From NCBI GenBank assembly GCA_029857995.1, contig JAOUFZ010000013.1:1-16757 (forward strand): a DNA stretch of 16,757 nt, in the 5' to 3' direction. The notes under the pieces were generated by a model. The model was given only the letters and a program-made list of their open reading frames with translations, had not been told where the DNA came from and ran no database searches. Position 1 is the first letter of the stretch. Each line of letters opens with the position of its first letter. Of the stretch, positions 7,091-13,502 are shown piece after piece. The position numbers and the translations under genes were made by a program. The stretch is from Dehalococcoidia bacterium (GTDB lineage: Bacteria; Chloroflexota; Dehalococcoidia; GIF9; AB-539-J10).

Positions 7091-7935
7091 TTGGATTGCT
7101 TCGCTTCGCTCGCAATGACATCAATGAGGCTTTCATCCATGGTATAGCTTTGCTCCGCAGTGGGGAAACTACGAGATTTGACCTCCGATATATAACTGGA
7201 GACTGCAGTCTTAATTTCTCCGGCCAACCTGGCATATTGCTTGGCATGCTTGGGCACAAAGTCGGAATAAAGGCCGAGAAGATCGCTAATCACCTGGACT
7301 TGGCCGTCACAATCAGGTCCAGCCCCGATACCAATCGTCGGGATAGCCAGCTTCTGAGTAATCAACTTGGAGAGAGGTGCCGGAGTGCATTCCAGAACGA
7401 TAGCAAAAGCCCCAGCCTCCTCCAGAATGCGGGCGTCGTTGAGCAGCTTCCTAGCCTCTTCGAGTCCTTTACCGCGCACCTTGAACCCTCCCAATTGATG
7501 TATAGATTGAGGTGTAAGCCCAATATGCCCCATGACTGGAATACCACAGCCAACAAGGCGTCTAACTGTGTCCGCAACGACCTCGCCACCCTCCAGTTTC
7601 ACCGCTTGCGCCCCGCCTTCTTGAATAAACCTTGCAGCATTATGCAAAGCGTCGGAGATGTCGATATGATAGGTCATAAACGGCATATCACCTATTATTA
7701 AGGCCCTCCTAGCTCCTCTCACTACAGCTTTAGTATGATGAATCATCTCCTCCATAGTCACCGGGATGGTTGACTCATAGCCCAACATCACCATCCCCAA
7801 GCTATCCCCGACCAGTATCAAAGGCACACCAGCTTCCTCAATCATTTTGGCCGTCACATAGTCGTAAGCGGTGAGCATAGGTATGTTCTCCTTCTTTTGC
7901 TTCATTTCTTTTATCTCGGTGATAGTAACCCGCAT
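7081..7935 (-). CDS. panB: 3-methyl-2-oxobutanoate hydroxymethyltransferase (ketopantoate synthase)
   Basis: This 284-residue enzyme transfers a hydroxymethyl group from 5,10-methylene-tetrahydrofolate to 2-oxoisovalerate to make ketopantoate. Recognisable elements: TAYDY (22-26), GDSLGMVMLGY (43-53) with metal ligand Asp44, Asp83 in IGDMPF, Glu115 in KLEGG, HIGLTPQS (137-144), catalytic-type Glu182 in LECTP, and GIGAGPDCDGQVQV (202-215). The ATG at 7935 follows GGAAGGAAG. The family is usually about 260-270 residues. The extra C-terminal ~15 residues (VIASEAKQSKCK) are encoded by the REP-like repeat at 7093-7120. The need for methylene-tetrahydrofolate links this gene metabolically to the folD/fhs cluster at the right of the window. 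Confidence 0.97.
   Translation of the reverse strand: MRVTITEIKEMKQKKENIPMLTAYDYVTAKMIEEAGVPLILVGDSLGMVMLGYESTIPVTMEEMIHHTKAVVRGARRALIIGDMPFMTYHIDISDALHNAARFIQEGGAQAVKLEGGEVVADTVRRLVGCGIPVMGHIGLTPQSIHQLGGFKVRGKGLEEARKLLNDARILEEAGAFAIVLECTPAPLSKLITQKLAIPTIGIGAGPDCDGQVQVISDLLGLYSDFVPKHAKQYARLAGEIKTAVSSYISEVKSRSFPTAEQSYTMDESLIDVIASEAKQSKCK
7093..7120 (-). repeat. REP-like repeat inside the 3' end of panB
   Basis: It is a perfect 26-base copy, in opposite orientation, of the repeat at 677-702. It is read through in frame as VIASEAKQS in the last codons of panB and lies just upstream of the panC start codon, so the insertion kept both genes open. Confidence 0.85.
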
Positions 7936-7991
7936 GGCTTCCTTCCTTTCCTAAAGATTAAAGGTCAAAGATAAAAAATCAAAGTGACAAC

Positions 7992-8046
7992 TCAAAATGT
8001 AAGGCTTTTTGAATTTTGCTCTGTATTTCCGCATTTTACATTTTGA
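7992..8046. repeat. AT-rich inverted repeat at the 3' end of panD
   Basis: TCAAAATGTAA (7992-8002) and TTACATTTTGA (8036-8046) are perfect 11-base inverted arms in an AT-rich, low-complexity stretch. The panD stop codon (7992-7994) lies in one arm and the other arm is coding. The flanking 7950-7990 continues the same AAATCAAAG-like character up to the panB ribosome site. Confidence 0.7.
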
Positions 8047-8438
8047 TCTTTTATTTCCATTTCCCATCCAGTGAGAGGAACCACAGGCAAAGGCTCAACG
8101 ATTCTGTTTCGACGATCCACACGAACTATGCTGGGGGTCATATTGACTGCCTCATCGTCAGGAACCTGGCAATACGAGAGGATGATAACTATATCGCCCT
8201 TGGCCACCAGTCTGGCGGCAGCACCGTTGACACCGATAATCCCCGAATTTGCCTGACCTTCGATAGCGTAAGTGCTGAACCTGGCCCCATTGTTCACGTT
8301 TAGCACTTCCACCCTTTCGAAGGGCAAGATGTCGCTGGCCTCCATGAGAGACCGATCGATAGTAATACTGCCTTCGTAGTCTAAATCGACCTGGGTGACC
8401 CGGGCCCGGTGGATTTTACTTTTCAGCATAGTTCTCAT
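7992..8438 (-). CDS. panD: Aspartate 1-decarboxylase
   Basis: This pyruvoyl enzyme converts L-aspartate to beta-alanine, the amine substrate of PanC. The proenzyme self-cleaves between Gly23 and Ser24 in YEGSITID to create the pyruvoyl group. Arg53, Thr56 and Tyr57 (ARFSTY) and the NGAAARL segment are the usual active-site elements. I choose the ATG at 8438, where GGAGG (8445-8449) sits six bases upstream and the protein begins [11 protein letters not shown] like E. coli PanD; an in-frame TTG at 8453 lies upstream of that ribosome site and is unlikely. The protein is 148 residues, about 20 longer than usual. The extra tail (after GWEMEIK) is encoded by the AT-rich inverted repeat that also supplies the stop codon. 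A panM-type activator is not seen in this window. Confidence 0.96.
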   Translation of the reverse strand: MRTMLKSKIHRARVTQVDLDYEGSITIDRSLMEASDILPFERVEVLNVNNGARFSTYAIEGQANSGIIGVNGAAARLVAKGDIVIILSYCQVPDDEAVNMTPSIVRVDRRNRIVEPLPVVPLTGWEMEIKDQNVKCGNTEQNSKSLTF

Positions 8439-8461
8439 TTTTTGCCTCCGCAAGCATAAGG

Positions 8462-8490
8462 TTTCTTTGTTTACTCTCTCTCCAAAGAAA
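8462..8490 (-). other. Hairpin between the DUF2520 gene and panD
   Basis: TTTCTTTG (8462-8469) and CAAAGAAA (8483-8490) form an 8-bp stem with a purine-rich 13-nt loop, just upstream of the panD ribosome site on the transcript. It might tune panD translation or mRNA stability. There is no U-run, so it is not an intrinsic terminator. Confidence 0.35.
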
Positions 8491-8499
8491 GCAAACCTT

Positions 8500-9336
8500 T
8501 CATTTCTTCTGCCTTCTGTTCATTGACCTTGCCTTAGCTAAAGCAATAGGAATAGTCTGAAGCCCTAGCTCCTTATAGGTAGTGAGCAAAGAAGGGCTGC
8601 GTGACTCAAGAGCGTCTAAGTGCCTCTTTATAGTACCTAAATCCCCCCGAGCCACGGGACCGGTGAGGCAGTCAGGTAAGCCAATATTATCGATGTTATT
8701 CAGCGTCCCTCTGAGCAAGGGCAGCAAGGCCCTGGTTGCCTCTTTTGACGACACTCCGAAGTCCTTCCACAAGTCCAGAGCCAACTTAACCAGGGTCACC
8801 AGGTAATTACAGGCGAAAACAGCGGCTGCGTGATACAGCACCTTGTCCCCTGACCCAAGTTTCACCCAGTTGCCGTTCAGGAGGTGGGCTAACTCCTTCA
8901 GCGTTGATAATAGTGGCTCTTCGGCTTCCAGAGCGAAGGTGGAGCCAGGCACGTTTGCGATGGCTTGGTCAACATCGGCAAAAGTCTGCAAAGGATGAAA
9001 AGAGCCAACAGCCGCCCCGAGTCTCTTTGCTGGTTCCAGAATATCTACGGAATGAGCGCCGCTGCAATGCAGGACGCTCTGTCCCCTATGCCAGTGAACT
9101 TCGCTACACACCTGAGCTATAACATCATCAGGAGTGGTGATGAAGACCATTTCAGCAACATCTGCCAGTTCCTGAGCCGTATGATAAGGTTGGCAGTTGG
9201 GCACCCTCTTGGCTAGCTTCTGTGCCGACGACAAAGTCCGACTAAACACAGCCACCACAGGCCATCCCTTTTGAGAAAGCCTTACCGCTAGGGCAGTGCC
9301 TGTCGTTCCGGCGCCAATGAAGCCTGTCTTTAACAT
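8500..9336 (-). CDS. Rossmann-like/DUF2520 oxidoreductase, candidate ketopantoate reductase
   Basis: This 278-residue protein has an N-terminal dinucleotide-binding fold, [13 protein letters not shown] (5-17), and FSR (31-33) after strand 2, which favours NADPH because serine and arginine there usually bind the 2'-phosphate. [11 protein letters not shown] (90-100) and GSFHPLQTF (111-119) follow, then a helical DUF2520 domain with [16 protein letters not shown] (164-179) and LTGPVARGD (224-232). It overlaps the peptidase stop codon upstream (ATGTTAA, 9330-9336), so the two are translationally coupled, and panD follows. The operon lacks a classical ApbA/PanE reductase for ketopantoate to pantoate, and an alternative reductase, PanG, is known from pan operons such as that of Francisella. 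By position and cofactor fold this protein is the best candidate for that step. Family assignment is fairly sure; the reaction is an inference. Confidence 0.8.
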   Translation of the reverse strand: MLKTGFIGAGTTGTALAVRLSQKGWPVVAVFSRTLSSAQKLAKRVPNCQPYHTAQELADVAEMVFITTPDDVIAQVCSEVHWHRGQSVLHCSGAHSVDILEPAKRLGAAVGSFHPLQTFADVDQAIANVPGSTFALEAEEPLLSTLKELAHLLNGNWVKLGSGDKVLYHAAAVFACNYLVTLVKLALDLWKDFGVSSKEATRALLPLLRGTLNNIDNIGLPDCLTGPVARGDLGTIKRHLDALESRSPSLLTTYKELGLQTIPIALAKARSMNRRQKK

Positions 9337-10298
9337 TTGCTTACATCCTTAGCTGCCGGCACGCCAGCCAGAGTTTTCGCCTTCTGAATTGCTCTCACTA
9401 TGGCTTCGGCAACAACCTCAGCAGCCGCTGCCCCCAGAGCACTAAGGTCAGTTTGTTTCTCTCCTATAGAAAGTGTGAATAAAGCATCTCCATCGTACAT
9501 GGTGTGGCATGGGTCAATGGTGCGAGCAATACCAACCTGTGCCACGTGAGCCAATTTGTTGGCCTCCGTTTTACTAATCTTGGCATCGGTAGCCACTACA
9601 CCGATTACAGTATTAAAAGGCGGAACCGCTTCCCTAGACTCACGTTTCCATAACTGAGATGTAGATAAGAATGCACGCCCGCCGGGCTTGCGAGGTCCAG
9701 CCAGAATTTTCCCCGTTCCCGGTTCAATCACGTCTCCAACGGCGTTCACCACTACCAAGGCAGCTACCACAACATCTCTGGCTATTTTTTGACTGGCAGT
9801 CCCCAAACCACTTTTGACTGCTCTCTCCAGACCGAGAATTTTGCCCACTGTTGCCCCGGTGCCAGCGCCAACACACCCCTCGGCCACCTTGCCATTGGTA
9901 GCACCCAGGCAAGCTTGATAACCCTCATTAGCTCCGGGCCTGATTTTAGAATCACCTATATTCAGGTCGAAAATAATGGCGGCTGGCACGATAGGTACCT
10001 TCCCGGCGCTGGTGTCATAGCCAAATCCTTGCTCCTCCAAATACCTCACAACCCCGGTGGCAGCATCCAGGCCAAAGGCGCTGCCCCCACTGAGAATGAT
10101 AGCTTGAACTTTTTCCACTAGATTTCCCGGCCGCAGCAGGTCCGTTTCCCTGGTCCCGGGCGATGAACCGCTGACATCGACGCCAGCCACAGCCCCTTGC
10201 TCACAAAGCACTACCGTACAGCCGGTCGCTGCCTTCTCATCGGTATAATGCCCGACCTTAATTCCTGAAACATCCGTTATAGCGCTATACATAACCAT
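9330..10298 (-). CDS. P1 family (DmpA/NylC-like, S58) self-processing peptidase
   Basis: This 322-residue N-terminal-nucleophile hydrolase of the DmpA/BapA/NylC family has the diagnostic LSGGSAFGLDAATGVVRYLE (near residue 70), VPIVPAAIIFDL, GCVGAGTGATVGK and PFNTVIGVVATDA. Autocleavage is expected between Asn229 and Thr230, freeing Thr230 as nucleophile. DmpA releases N-terminal amino acids from amides and BapA-type relatives release beta-amino acids, including beta-alanine. That is suggestive because the following genes make and use beta-alanine, but the substrate cannot be read from sequence. There is no signal peptide, so it should be cytosolic. Starts at 10298 (ATG) or 10292 (ATG) are both possible. 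The only Shine-Dalgarno-like bases (GAGGG) lie in the 3' arm of the terminator hairpin just upstream. It is the first gene of the pantothenate operon. Confidence 0.9.
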   Translation of the reverse strand: MVMYSAITDVSGIKVGHYTDEKAATGCTVVLCEQGAVAGVDVSGSSPGTRETDLLRPGNLVEKVQAIILSGGSAFGLDAATGVVRYLEEQGFGYDTSAGKVPIVPAAIIFDLNIGDSKIRPGANEGYQACLGATNGKVAEGCVGAGTGATVGKILGLERAVKSGLGTASQKIARDVVVAALVVVNAVGDVIEPGTGKILAGPRKPGGRAFLSTSQLWKRESREAVPPFNTVIGVVATDAKISKTEANKLAHVAQVGIARTIDPCHTMYDGDALFTLSIGEKQTDLSALGAAAAEVVAEAIVRAIQKAKTLAGVPAAKDVSKC

Positions 10299-10303
10299 AA
10301 ACT

Positions 10304-10337
10304 AAAAAACCCTCTCGGCATAACCGAGAGGGTTTTT
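10304..10337 (-). terminator. Strong intrinsic terminator hairpin in the pan operon leader
   Basis: AAAAACCCTCTCGG (10305-10318) and CCGAGAGGGTTTTT (10324-10337) form a perfect 14-bp stem with a 5-nt loop and a run of T on either strand. On the minus strand the T-run ends only a few bases before the start codon at 10298. No promoter fits between hairpin and gene, so transcripts of the operon must read through it unless they are leaderless. Confidence 0.9.
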
Positions 10338-10437
10338 CAAACAACTCCTGTTGTCCGTCTCGGTCACCGCCGATCCAAGCGGACCTTTAATTACAAACTT
10401 CTCTAGCTCACTGCCTCAAGGGTCAATGGCTATTTTC
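10338..10437 (-). promoter_or_regulatory. Structured leader with antiterminator, probable attenuator or riboswitch
   Basis: The transcript of this region can form a stem-loop with outer arms at 10353-10357 and 10380-10384 (GTCCG/CGGAC) and an inner stem at 10360-10363 and 10370-10373 (TCGG/CCGA), plus a small hairpin ACAAC/GTTGT at 10341-10354. The RNA segment CCGAGACGG (10355-10363) is complementary at 8 of 9 positions to the 5' arm of the terminator (CCCTCTCGG, 10324-10332). Pairing there would prevent the terminator, and the upstream stem-loop would sequester that same segment. This is the classic three-state layout of a transcription attenuator. I do not recognise the fold as a known riboswitch class or T-box (no conserved T-box sequence seen). 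The pan RNA motif known from pantothenate operons, including those of Chloroflexi, is a candidate but I cannot confirm it by eye. Confidence 0.6.
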
Positions 10438-10438
10438 T

Positions 10439-10467
10439 AGAGTAACAAATCGGTATTATTCTGTCAA
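10439..10467 (-). promoter_or_regulatory. Likely promoter of the pantothenate operon
   Basis: A perfect -35 TTGACA (10462-10467) lies within the last codons of the DUF1385 gene, followed by a 17-nt spacer and a weak -10 TACTCT (10439-10444). A start near 10432 would give a leader of about 135 nt that contains all the hairpins. The -10 is poor (3/6), so the call depends on the -35 and on location. Confidence 0.45.
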
Positions 10468-11367
10468 TATTGCATTACCAGAATCAGCAGTCTGGTCAAT
10501 CTCAATGACCTCGTTTAGCGCCGATATAGCAGCCTCTATTTGACTATCGTCAGGCTCCCTGGTGGTTATAGATTGCAGCAGAAGCCCCGGGGCGAGGAGA
10601 ATGCGGACTATCGGGTTGTCGACATGGTTTGCCCCGAATTTCATGATTTCATAGCTGATAGCAGCGATAACCGGGATGAGGGCTATCCGGGACAGTATGC
10701 GTATCCATAGGGTCGGCTGACCAACCAGGGCGAAGACAAAGATGGCTACGATTAAGACGATGAACAGAAAGGCAGTGCCGCAGCGAGCATGGGCCGTAGA
10801 GTAATTCTTAACCGCCTCCACATTCAAAGGCACGCCTGCCTCATAGGCATTCACTACCTTATGCTCGGCTCCGTGGTAAGCAAAGACTCTCTTAATATCG
10901 GGCACCAGCCCTACCAATTTGAGGTAAGCAACGAAAATGCCAATTCGGATAAGGCCCTCGAAGATGTTACTCAACAGTGCAGAATCGATGTGGGGGTCGA
11001 TGAGGTAGCGGGTGGCAAAGAGGGGAACCATGAAGAAAAGGACTACTCCCAAACCAAGGCTAATTGCTACGGTTCCCCATAGAAGCGCTGTGGGTATTTT
11101 CCCTTCTCCTTCCTCCGCTGCGGCGATCTGTGCAGAGTGAAGTAACGATTGCGTGCCCAAAATCAGGGTTTCTACGAGAGTGATGATTCCTCTTATTAGC
11201 GGCATCTCTTTGAGACGCCCCTTGTATAAGCTGGCCAGCGGCTGCTTCACTATGTTTAATTGTCCATTGGGCTGACGCACAGATATGGCCACGCCCTCCT
11301 TGCCCCGTATCATCACCCCTTCAATGACCGCCTGGCCGCCGTAATGGAAAGGCTTTGCCATTTTCAC
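10456..11367 (-). CDS. DUF1385 (YqhQ-like) membrane protein
   Basis: This 303-residue integral membrane protein opens with the family signature GGQAVIEGVMIRG (10-22). Hydrophobic segments follow around VAISLGLGVVLFFMVPLF, IGIFVAYLKLVGLV, AFLFIVLIVAIFVFALVG and IALIPVIAAISYEI, with the conserved YHGAEHKVVNAYE and HARCGTAF segments in the middle. The DUF1385 function is not established. The family is commonly found next to rpmE and prfA in Gram-positive bacteria and Chloroflexota, and here it follows rpmE. The GTG at 11367 is chosen because GGAG is six bases upstream; an ATG two codons later is less well spaced. The 190-nt gap from rpmE holds a possible promoter of its own. Confidence 0.88.
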   Translation of the reverse strand: MKMAKPFHYGGQAVIEGVMIRGKEGVAISVRQPNGQLNIVKQPLASLYKGRLKEMPLIRGIITLVETLILGTQSLLHSAQIAAAEEGEGKIPTALLWGTVAISLGLGVVLFFMVPLFATRYLIDPHIDSALLSNIFEGLIRIGIFVAYLKLVGLVPDIKRVFAYHGAEHKVVNAYEAGVPLNVEAVKNYSTAHARCGTAFLFIVLIVAIFVFALVGQPTLWIRILSRIALIPVIAAISYEIMKFGANHVDNPIVRILLAPGLLLQSITTREPDDSQIEAAISALNEVIEIDQTADSGNAILTE

Positions 11368-11387
11368 TTCAATCTCCTTAGCCGCCT

Positions 11388-11460
11388 GAAACGAAGGCCT
11401 TCATTTCTCATCACGAAAAATCCCTAAGCGCATTATGATAGAAATGGCTGAAAACGTAAA
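11388..11460 (-). promoter_or_regulatory. Possible promoter and palindrome upstream of the DUF1385 gene
   Basis: On the minus strand there is a -35-like TTTACG (11455-11460), a 17-nt spacer and a -10 CATAAT (11432-11437, 5/6). Between it and the start codon is a 20-bp near-perfect palindrome (GAAACGAAGGCCTTCATTTC, 11388-11407, one mismatched pair) that could be an operator or leader hairpin. Confidence 0.35.
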
Positions 11461-11529
11461 GCCTAGCTCCTGAAGGAAGTGGCGGTGAGTGAATTTCCAG
11501 TTTCTCAAGCTAATCTTCAAGGGAGAGGA

Positions 11530-11546
11530 CTGTCTCGGTCAGACAG
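11530..11546 (-). terminator. Weak hairpin downstream of rpmE
   Basis: CTGTCT (11530-11535) and AGACAG (11541-11546) form a 6-bp stem about 40 nt after the rpmE stop. No U-run follows on the minus strand, so termination here is uncertain. The rest of 11408-11583 shows nothing else that I can support. Confidence 0.25.
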
Positions 11547-11583
11547 ATACTGTCACAGCAGGAAATAGAAAACCGAATGTATT

Positions 11584-11787
11584 CTACTTCACCTTGTATC
11601 GTTTCTTGAAGCGTTCCACCCGTCCCAGGGAGTCTACTATTCTTTGTTCACCCGTATAAAAGGGGTGGCATTTTCCGCATATCTCTACCCTGATTTCTGG
11701 CTTAGTCGAACCAATGGTGAAAGTATTACCACAAAGACAGGTCACCTTAGCCTTATCATGATACTTAGGATGGATCTTAGCTTTCAT
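11584..11787 (-). CDS. rpmE: 50S ribosomal protein L31 (zinc-binding type)
   Basis: This 67-residue protein of the large ribosomal subunit has four cysteines in the zinc-ribbon arrangement of the C+ class of L31: CLC (17-19) and CGKC (37-40). HPFYTG (41-46) is the usual hallmark after the second pair. The start codon overlaps the stop of rpmA by four bases (11784-11787), so the two are translationally coupled. The C+ form is normally used when zinc is sufficient; a C- paralogue is not in this window. Confidence 0.97.
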   Translation of the reverse strand: MKAKIHPKYHDKAKVTCLCGNTFTIGSTKPEIRVEICGKCHPFYTGEQRIVDSLGRVERFKKRYKVK

Positions 11788-12035
11788 TTGTAAACGCTCA
11801 CCTTCTTTTTGTATCTGGTTGCTGGCTCATATTTAACATGGCCATCTATTAAGGCAAATAGGGTATAATCCTTACCCAGTCCAACATTGTCTCCCGGCAG
11901 TATACGCGTCCCGCGTTGCCGAACCAAGATAGCTCCAGCGCGAACTTGTTCTCCTCCGTACTTCTTTACTCCCAGACGCTTAGCTACACTATCCCGCCCA
12001 TAACTTGAGCTACCACCGCCCTTTTTATGTGCCAT
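11784..12035 (-). CDS. rpmA: 50S ribosomal protein L27
   Basis: This 83-residue protein begins [20 protein letters not shown], the canonical L27 N terminus that reaches the peptidyl-transferase centre. There is no cleaved N-terminal extension such as that of Firmicutes. The motifs [13 protein letters not shown] and [16 protein letters not shown] are typical. A GGGAG site precedes the ATG, and the gene starts eleven bases after rplU, as in the standard rplU-rpmA pair. Confidence 0.98.
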   Translation of the reverse strand: MAHKKGGGSSSYGRDSVAKRLGVKKYGGEQVRAGAILVRQRGTRILPGDNVGLGKDYTLFALIDGHVKYEPATRYKKKVSVYK

Positions 12036-12046
12036 GCCTATTCTCC

Positions 12047-12361
12047 CTAACCTTTAATAATTTCATTCACTAATATTCTAGTATAAGTCTGGCGATGTCC
12101 TTTCTTCCTTCGGTAACGGACTTTGGACTTATATTTAAACACGATAACCTTTTCTCCCTTAGTTTCCCCTAGACAAGTAGCCAGAACCTTAGCTCCATTG
12201 ATAATCGGATTCCCCACAAGGGTATCCCCATCCCCTCCGATAAATAACACTTTATCGAGCTCGACTGTGTCGCCTTCAGCGAAATCCAGGCGCTCAACTT
12301 CTATCGTCTGCTTAGGGGCTACCTTGTACTGTTTGCCACCTATTTCAATAACAGCGTAAAT
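12047..12361 (-). CDS. rplU: 50S ribosomal protein L21, probable ATT start
   Basis: This is a large-subunit protein with KGHRQTYT near the C terminus (GHRQ is the family hallmark) and [10 protein letters not shown] at the N terminus. The family almost always begins M-Y-A-V; here that Met position is Ile, encoded by ATT at 12359-12361. GGAGGT (12368-12373) lies six bases upstream of this ATT, and initiation there gives 104 residues, the normal length. An in-frame GTG at 12397 would add 12 unmatched residues and has no good ribosome site, and the predicted promoter -10 (12388-12393) lies downstream of it, so that codon would not be in the mRNA. An ATT start is therefore the best reading. A sequencing error (ATG to ATT) is the main alternative. 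Confidence 0.9.
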   Translation of the reverse strand: MYAVIEIGGKQYKVAPKQTIEVERLDFAEGDTVELDKVLFIGGDGDTLVGNPIINGAKVLATCLGETKGEKVIVFKYKSKVRYRRKKGHRQTYTRILVNEIIKG

Positions 12362-12387
12362 CTCCTCACCTCCGTACAGAAAAGGGG

Positions 12388-12417
12388 ATTCTAGCACCTT
12401 GAATTACCCCGTGTCAA
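12388..12417 (-). promoter_or_regulatory. Promoter of the rplU-rpmA-rpmE operon
   Basis: On the minus strand there is a perfect -35 TTGACA (12412-12417), an 18-nt spacer and a -10 TAGAAT (12388-12393, 5/6). Transcription would start around 12377-12381, just ahead of the Shine-Dalgarno GGAGGT at 12368-12373, giving a 5' leader of roughly 16-20 nt before the ATT codon. Confidence 0.65.
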
Positions 12418-12426
12418 GCTAACAAA

Positions 12427-12444
12427 GAGGGCCATTGAGGCCTC
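12427..12444 (-). terminator. Possible terminator between the LOG gene and rplU
   Basis: On the minus strand GAGGCC, a 5-nt loop and GGCCCTC form a 6-bp stem with one bulged base, followed by TTTGTT. It sits about 100 nt after the LOG stop and just before the rplU promoter, where a terminator would be expected. The stem is short. Nothing else is seen in 12445-12543. Confidence 0.35.
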
Positions 12445-12543
12445 CAGAGACAATCAGACATATCAAGTGTAGAAACGAAGGCCGGATTGCATATCTCCCT
12501 CAACATCATGCCAGACAGGGAAGGCCGAAAGGGAGACTGACAC

Positions 12544-13227
12544 TCACCTGGGCAGGGCCTTCCTGCCAATAACCTCATGCCCGACATACCATCTCTGTAT
12601 AGCCTCAACCACCTCATCGGAACGATCCAAGACTCTCACTAGGTCGAAATCTTTCTTAGAGATATACTTCCCGGATAAGACAGCGCCCCGCAGCCAATCC
12701 AGAAATCCCTTCCAGAATTCGCCGTTGAACAGTATTACAGGGAATGGCTTTATCTTGTGGGTCTGCATCAAGGTTAGCACCTCTGTCACCTCGTCAAGCG
12801 TGCCCAGGCCACCCGGCATTATGACAAAGGCCACAGCATATTTCACCAGCATGACTTTGCGAGTGAAAAAGTGATTGAACGTTATCGACTTTGTGGCGTA
12901 GGCATTACAGATCTGTTCTTCAGGAAGAGAGATATTCAGCCCGACCGATGTCACGCCAGCCCTTCGGGCACCTTTGTTGGCAGCCTCCATGACGCCTGGC
13001 CCCCCCCCTGTCACAATTGAGAAGCCCAACTGTCCCAGCCGATAGGCTATTTCTTCCGTCTCCGTATATAGTTTTTTATCCGCTTTCAGTCTGGAGGAAC
13101 CATATATGGTCACTGCCGGCTCAATACCGGAGAGATTATCAAAGCCCTCTACAAATTCGCCGATTATTCGAAACATTCGCCAGGATTCTTCCTTGGCCAG
13201 TTCATTTATTTCATATTCGTACGACAT
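12544..13227 (-). CDS. LOG family (TIGR00730) Rossmann-fold nucleotide phosphoribohydrolase-like protein
   Basis: This 227-residue protein of the lysine-decarboxylase-like/LOG family carries IYGSSR (41-46), GGGPGVMEAANKGA (74-87), FFTRKVMLVKYA (120-131) and PGGLGTLDEVTEVL (138-151). These form the Rossmann fold and the substrate/catalytic site (Arg123 and Glu146 in the family pattern). Relatives hydrolyse nucleoside 5'-monophosphates such as cytokinin ribotides or purine and pyrimidine NMPs to base and ribose 5-phosphate; the old lysine-decarboxylase label is wrong. The exact substrate here is unknown. I use the ATG at 13227, which has GGGAGG four bases upstream. An upstream in-frame start at 13296 would add 23 residues with no family similarity. 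It is probably monocistronic and is divergent from cooC. Confidence 0.92.
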   Translation of the reverse strand: MSYEYEINELAKEESWRMFRIIGEFVEGFDNLSGIEPAVTIYGSSRLKADKKLYTETEEIAYRLGQLGFSIVTGGGPGVMEAANKGARRAGVTSVGLNISLPEEQICNAYATKSITFNHFFTRKVMLVKYAVAFVIMPGGLGTLDEVTEVLTLMQTHKIKPFPVILFNGEFWKGFLDWLRGAVLSGKYISKKDFDLVRVLDRSDEVVEAIQRWYVGHEVIGRKALPR

Positions 13228-13299
13228 ATCGCCTCCCTTTAAAGCACACGTGGCACCCAGGTGGCCCTGGTAGGCCCGCTGGTGCAGCCATGACATTGG

Positions 13300-13329
13300 A
13301 TTCTATCATCGTTCTCTTTTTGCGGGCAA
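13300..13329 (-). promoter_or_regulatory. Likely promoter of the LOG gene
   Basis: On the minus strand there is a -35 TTGCCC (13324-13329, 4/6), an 18-nt spacer and a -10 TAGAAT (13300-13305). The leader of about 65 nt contains a small hairpin CCAGG/CCTGG at 13257-13270. Confidence 0.4.
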
Positions 13330-13459
13330 ACTGCCAGTACGTGGCATAGGCGAGAAAGCAGACCGACCATGACCCAGTGCGATATAGTCTGGTCACCCTT
13401 GCCTGCCGGGTTGCTGTTGCTGGTCACTAGTTTGATGTAGAATAGCAGTCGTTGCTGAC

Positions 13460-13489
13460 TTGATTTCTCTTGATGGCGGGGTATATAAT
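13460..13489 (+). promoter_or_regulatory. Promoter of the cooC-folD-folD-fhs operon
   Basis: There is a -35 TTGATT (13460-13465, 4/6), an 18-nt spacer and a perfect -10 TATAAT (13484-13489). Predicted transcription starts near 13496, only about 7 nt before the cooC ATG, so the mRNA would be almost leaderless. No clear Shine-Dalgarno is seen, consistent with that. Confidence 0.55.
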
Positions 13490-13502
13490 TCGGGGTTTGG
13501 AA

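Noticed and set aside
7096..7701. 201-codon plus-strand open frame opposite panB
   Set aside because: PanB has all family motifs on the other strand; the plus-strand frame is a shadow and begins inside the REP-like repeat.
10304..10337. Hairpin as a plain terminator for the DUF1385 gene only
   Set aside because: It may also end that transcript, but it lies six bases before the next start codon with no promoter in between, and an antiterminator segment is present, so a leader role is the better explanation.
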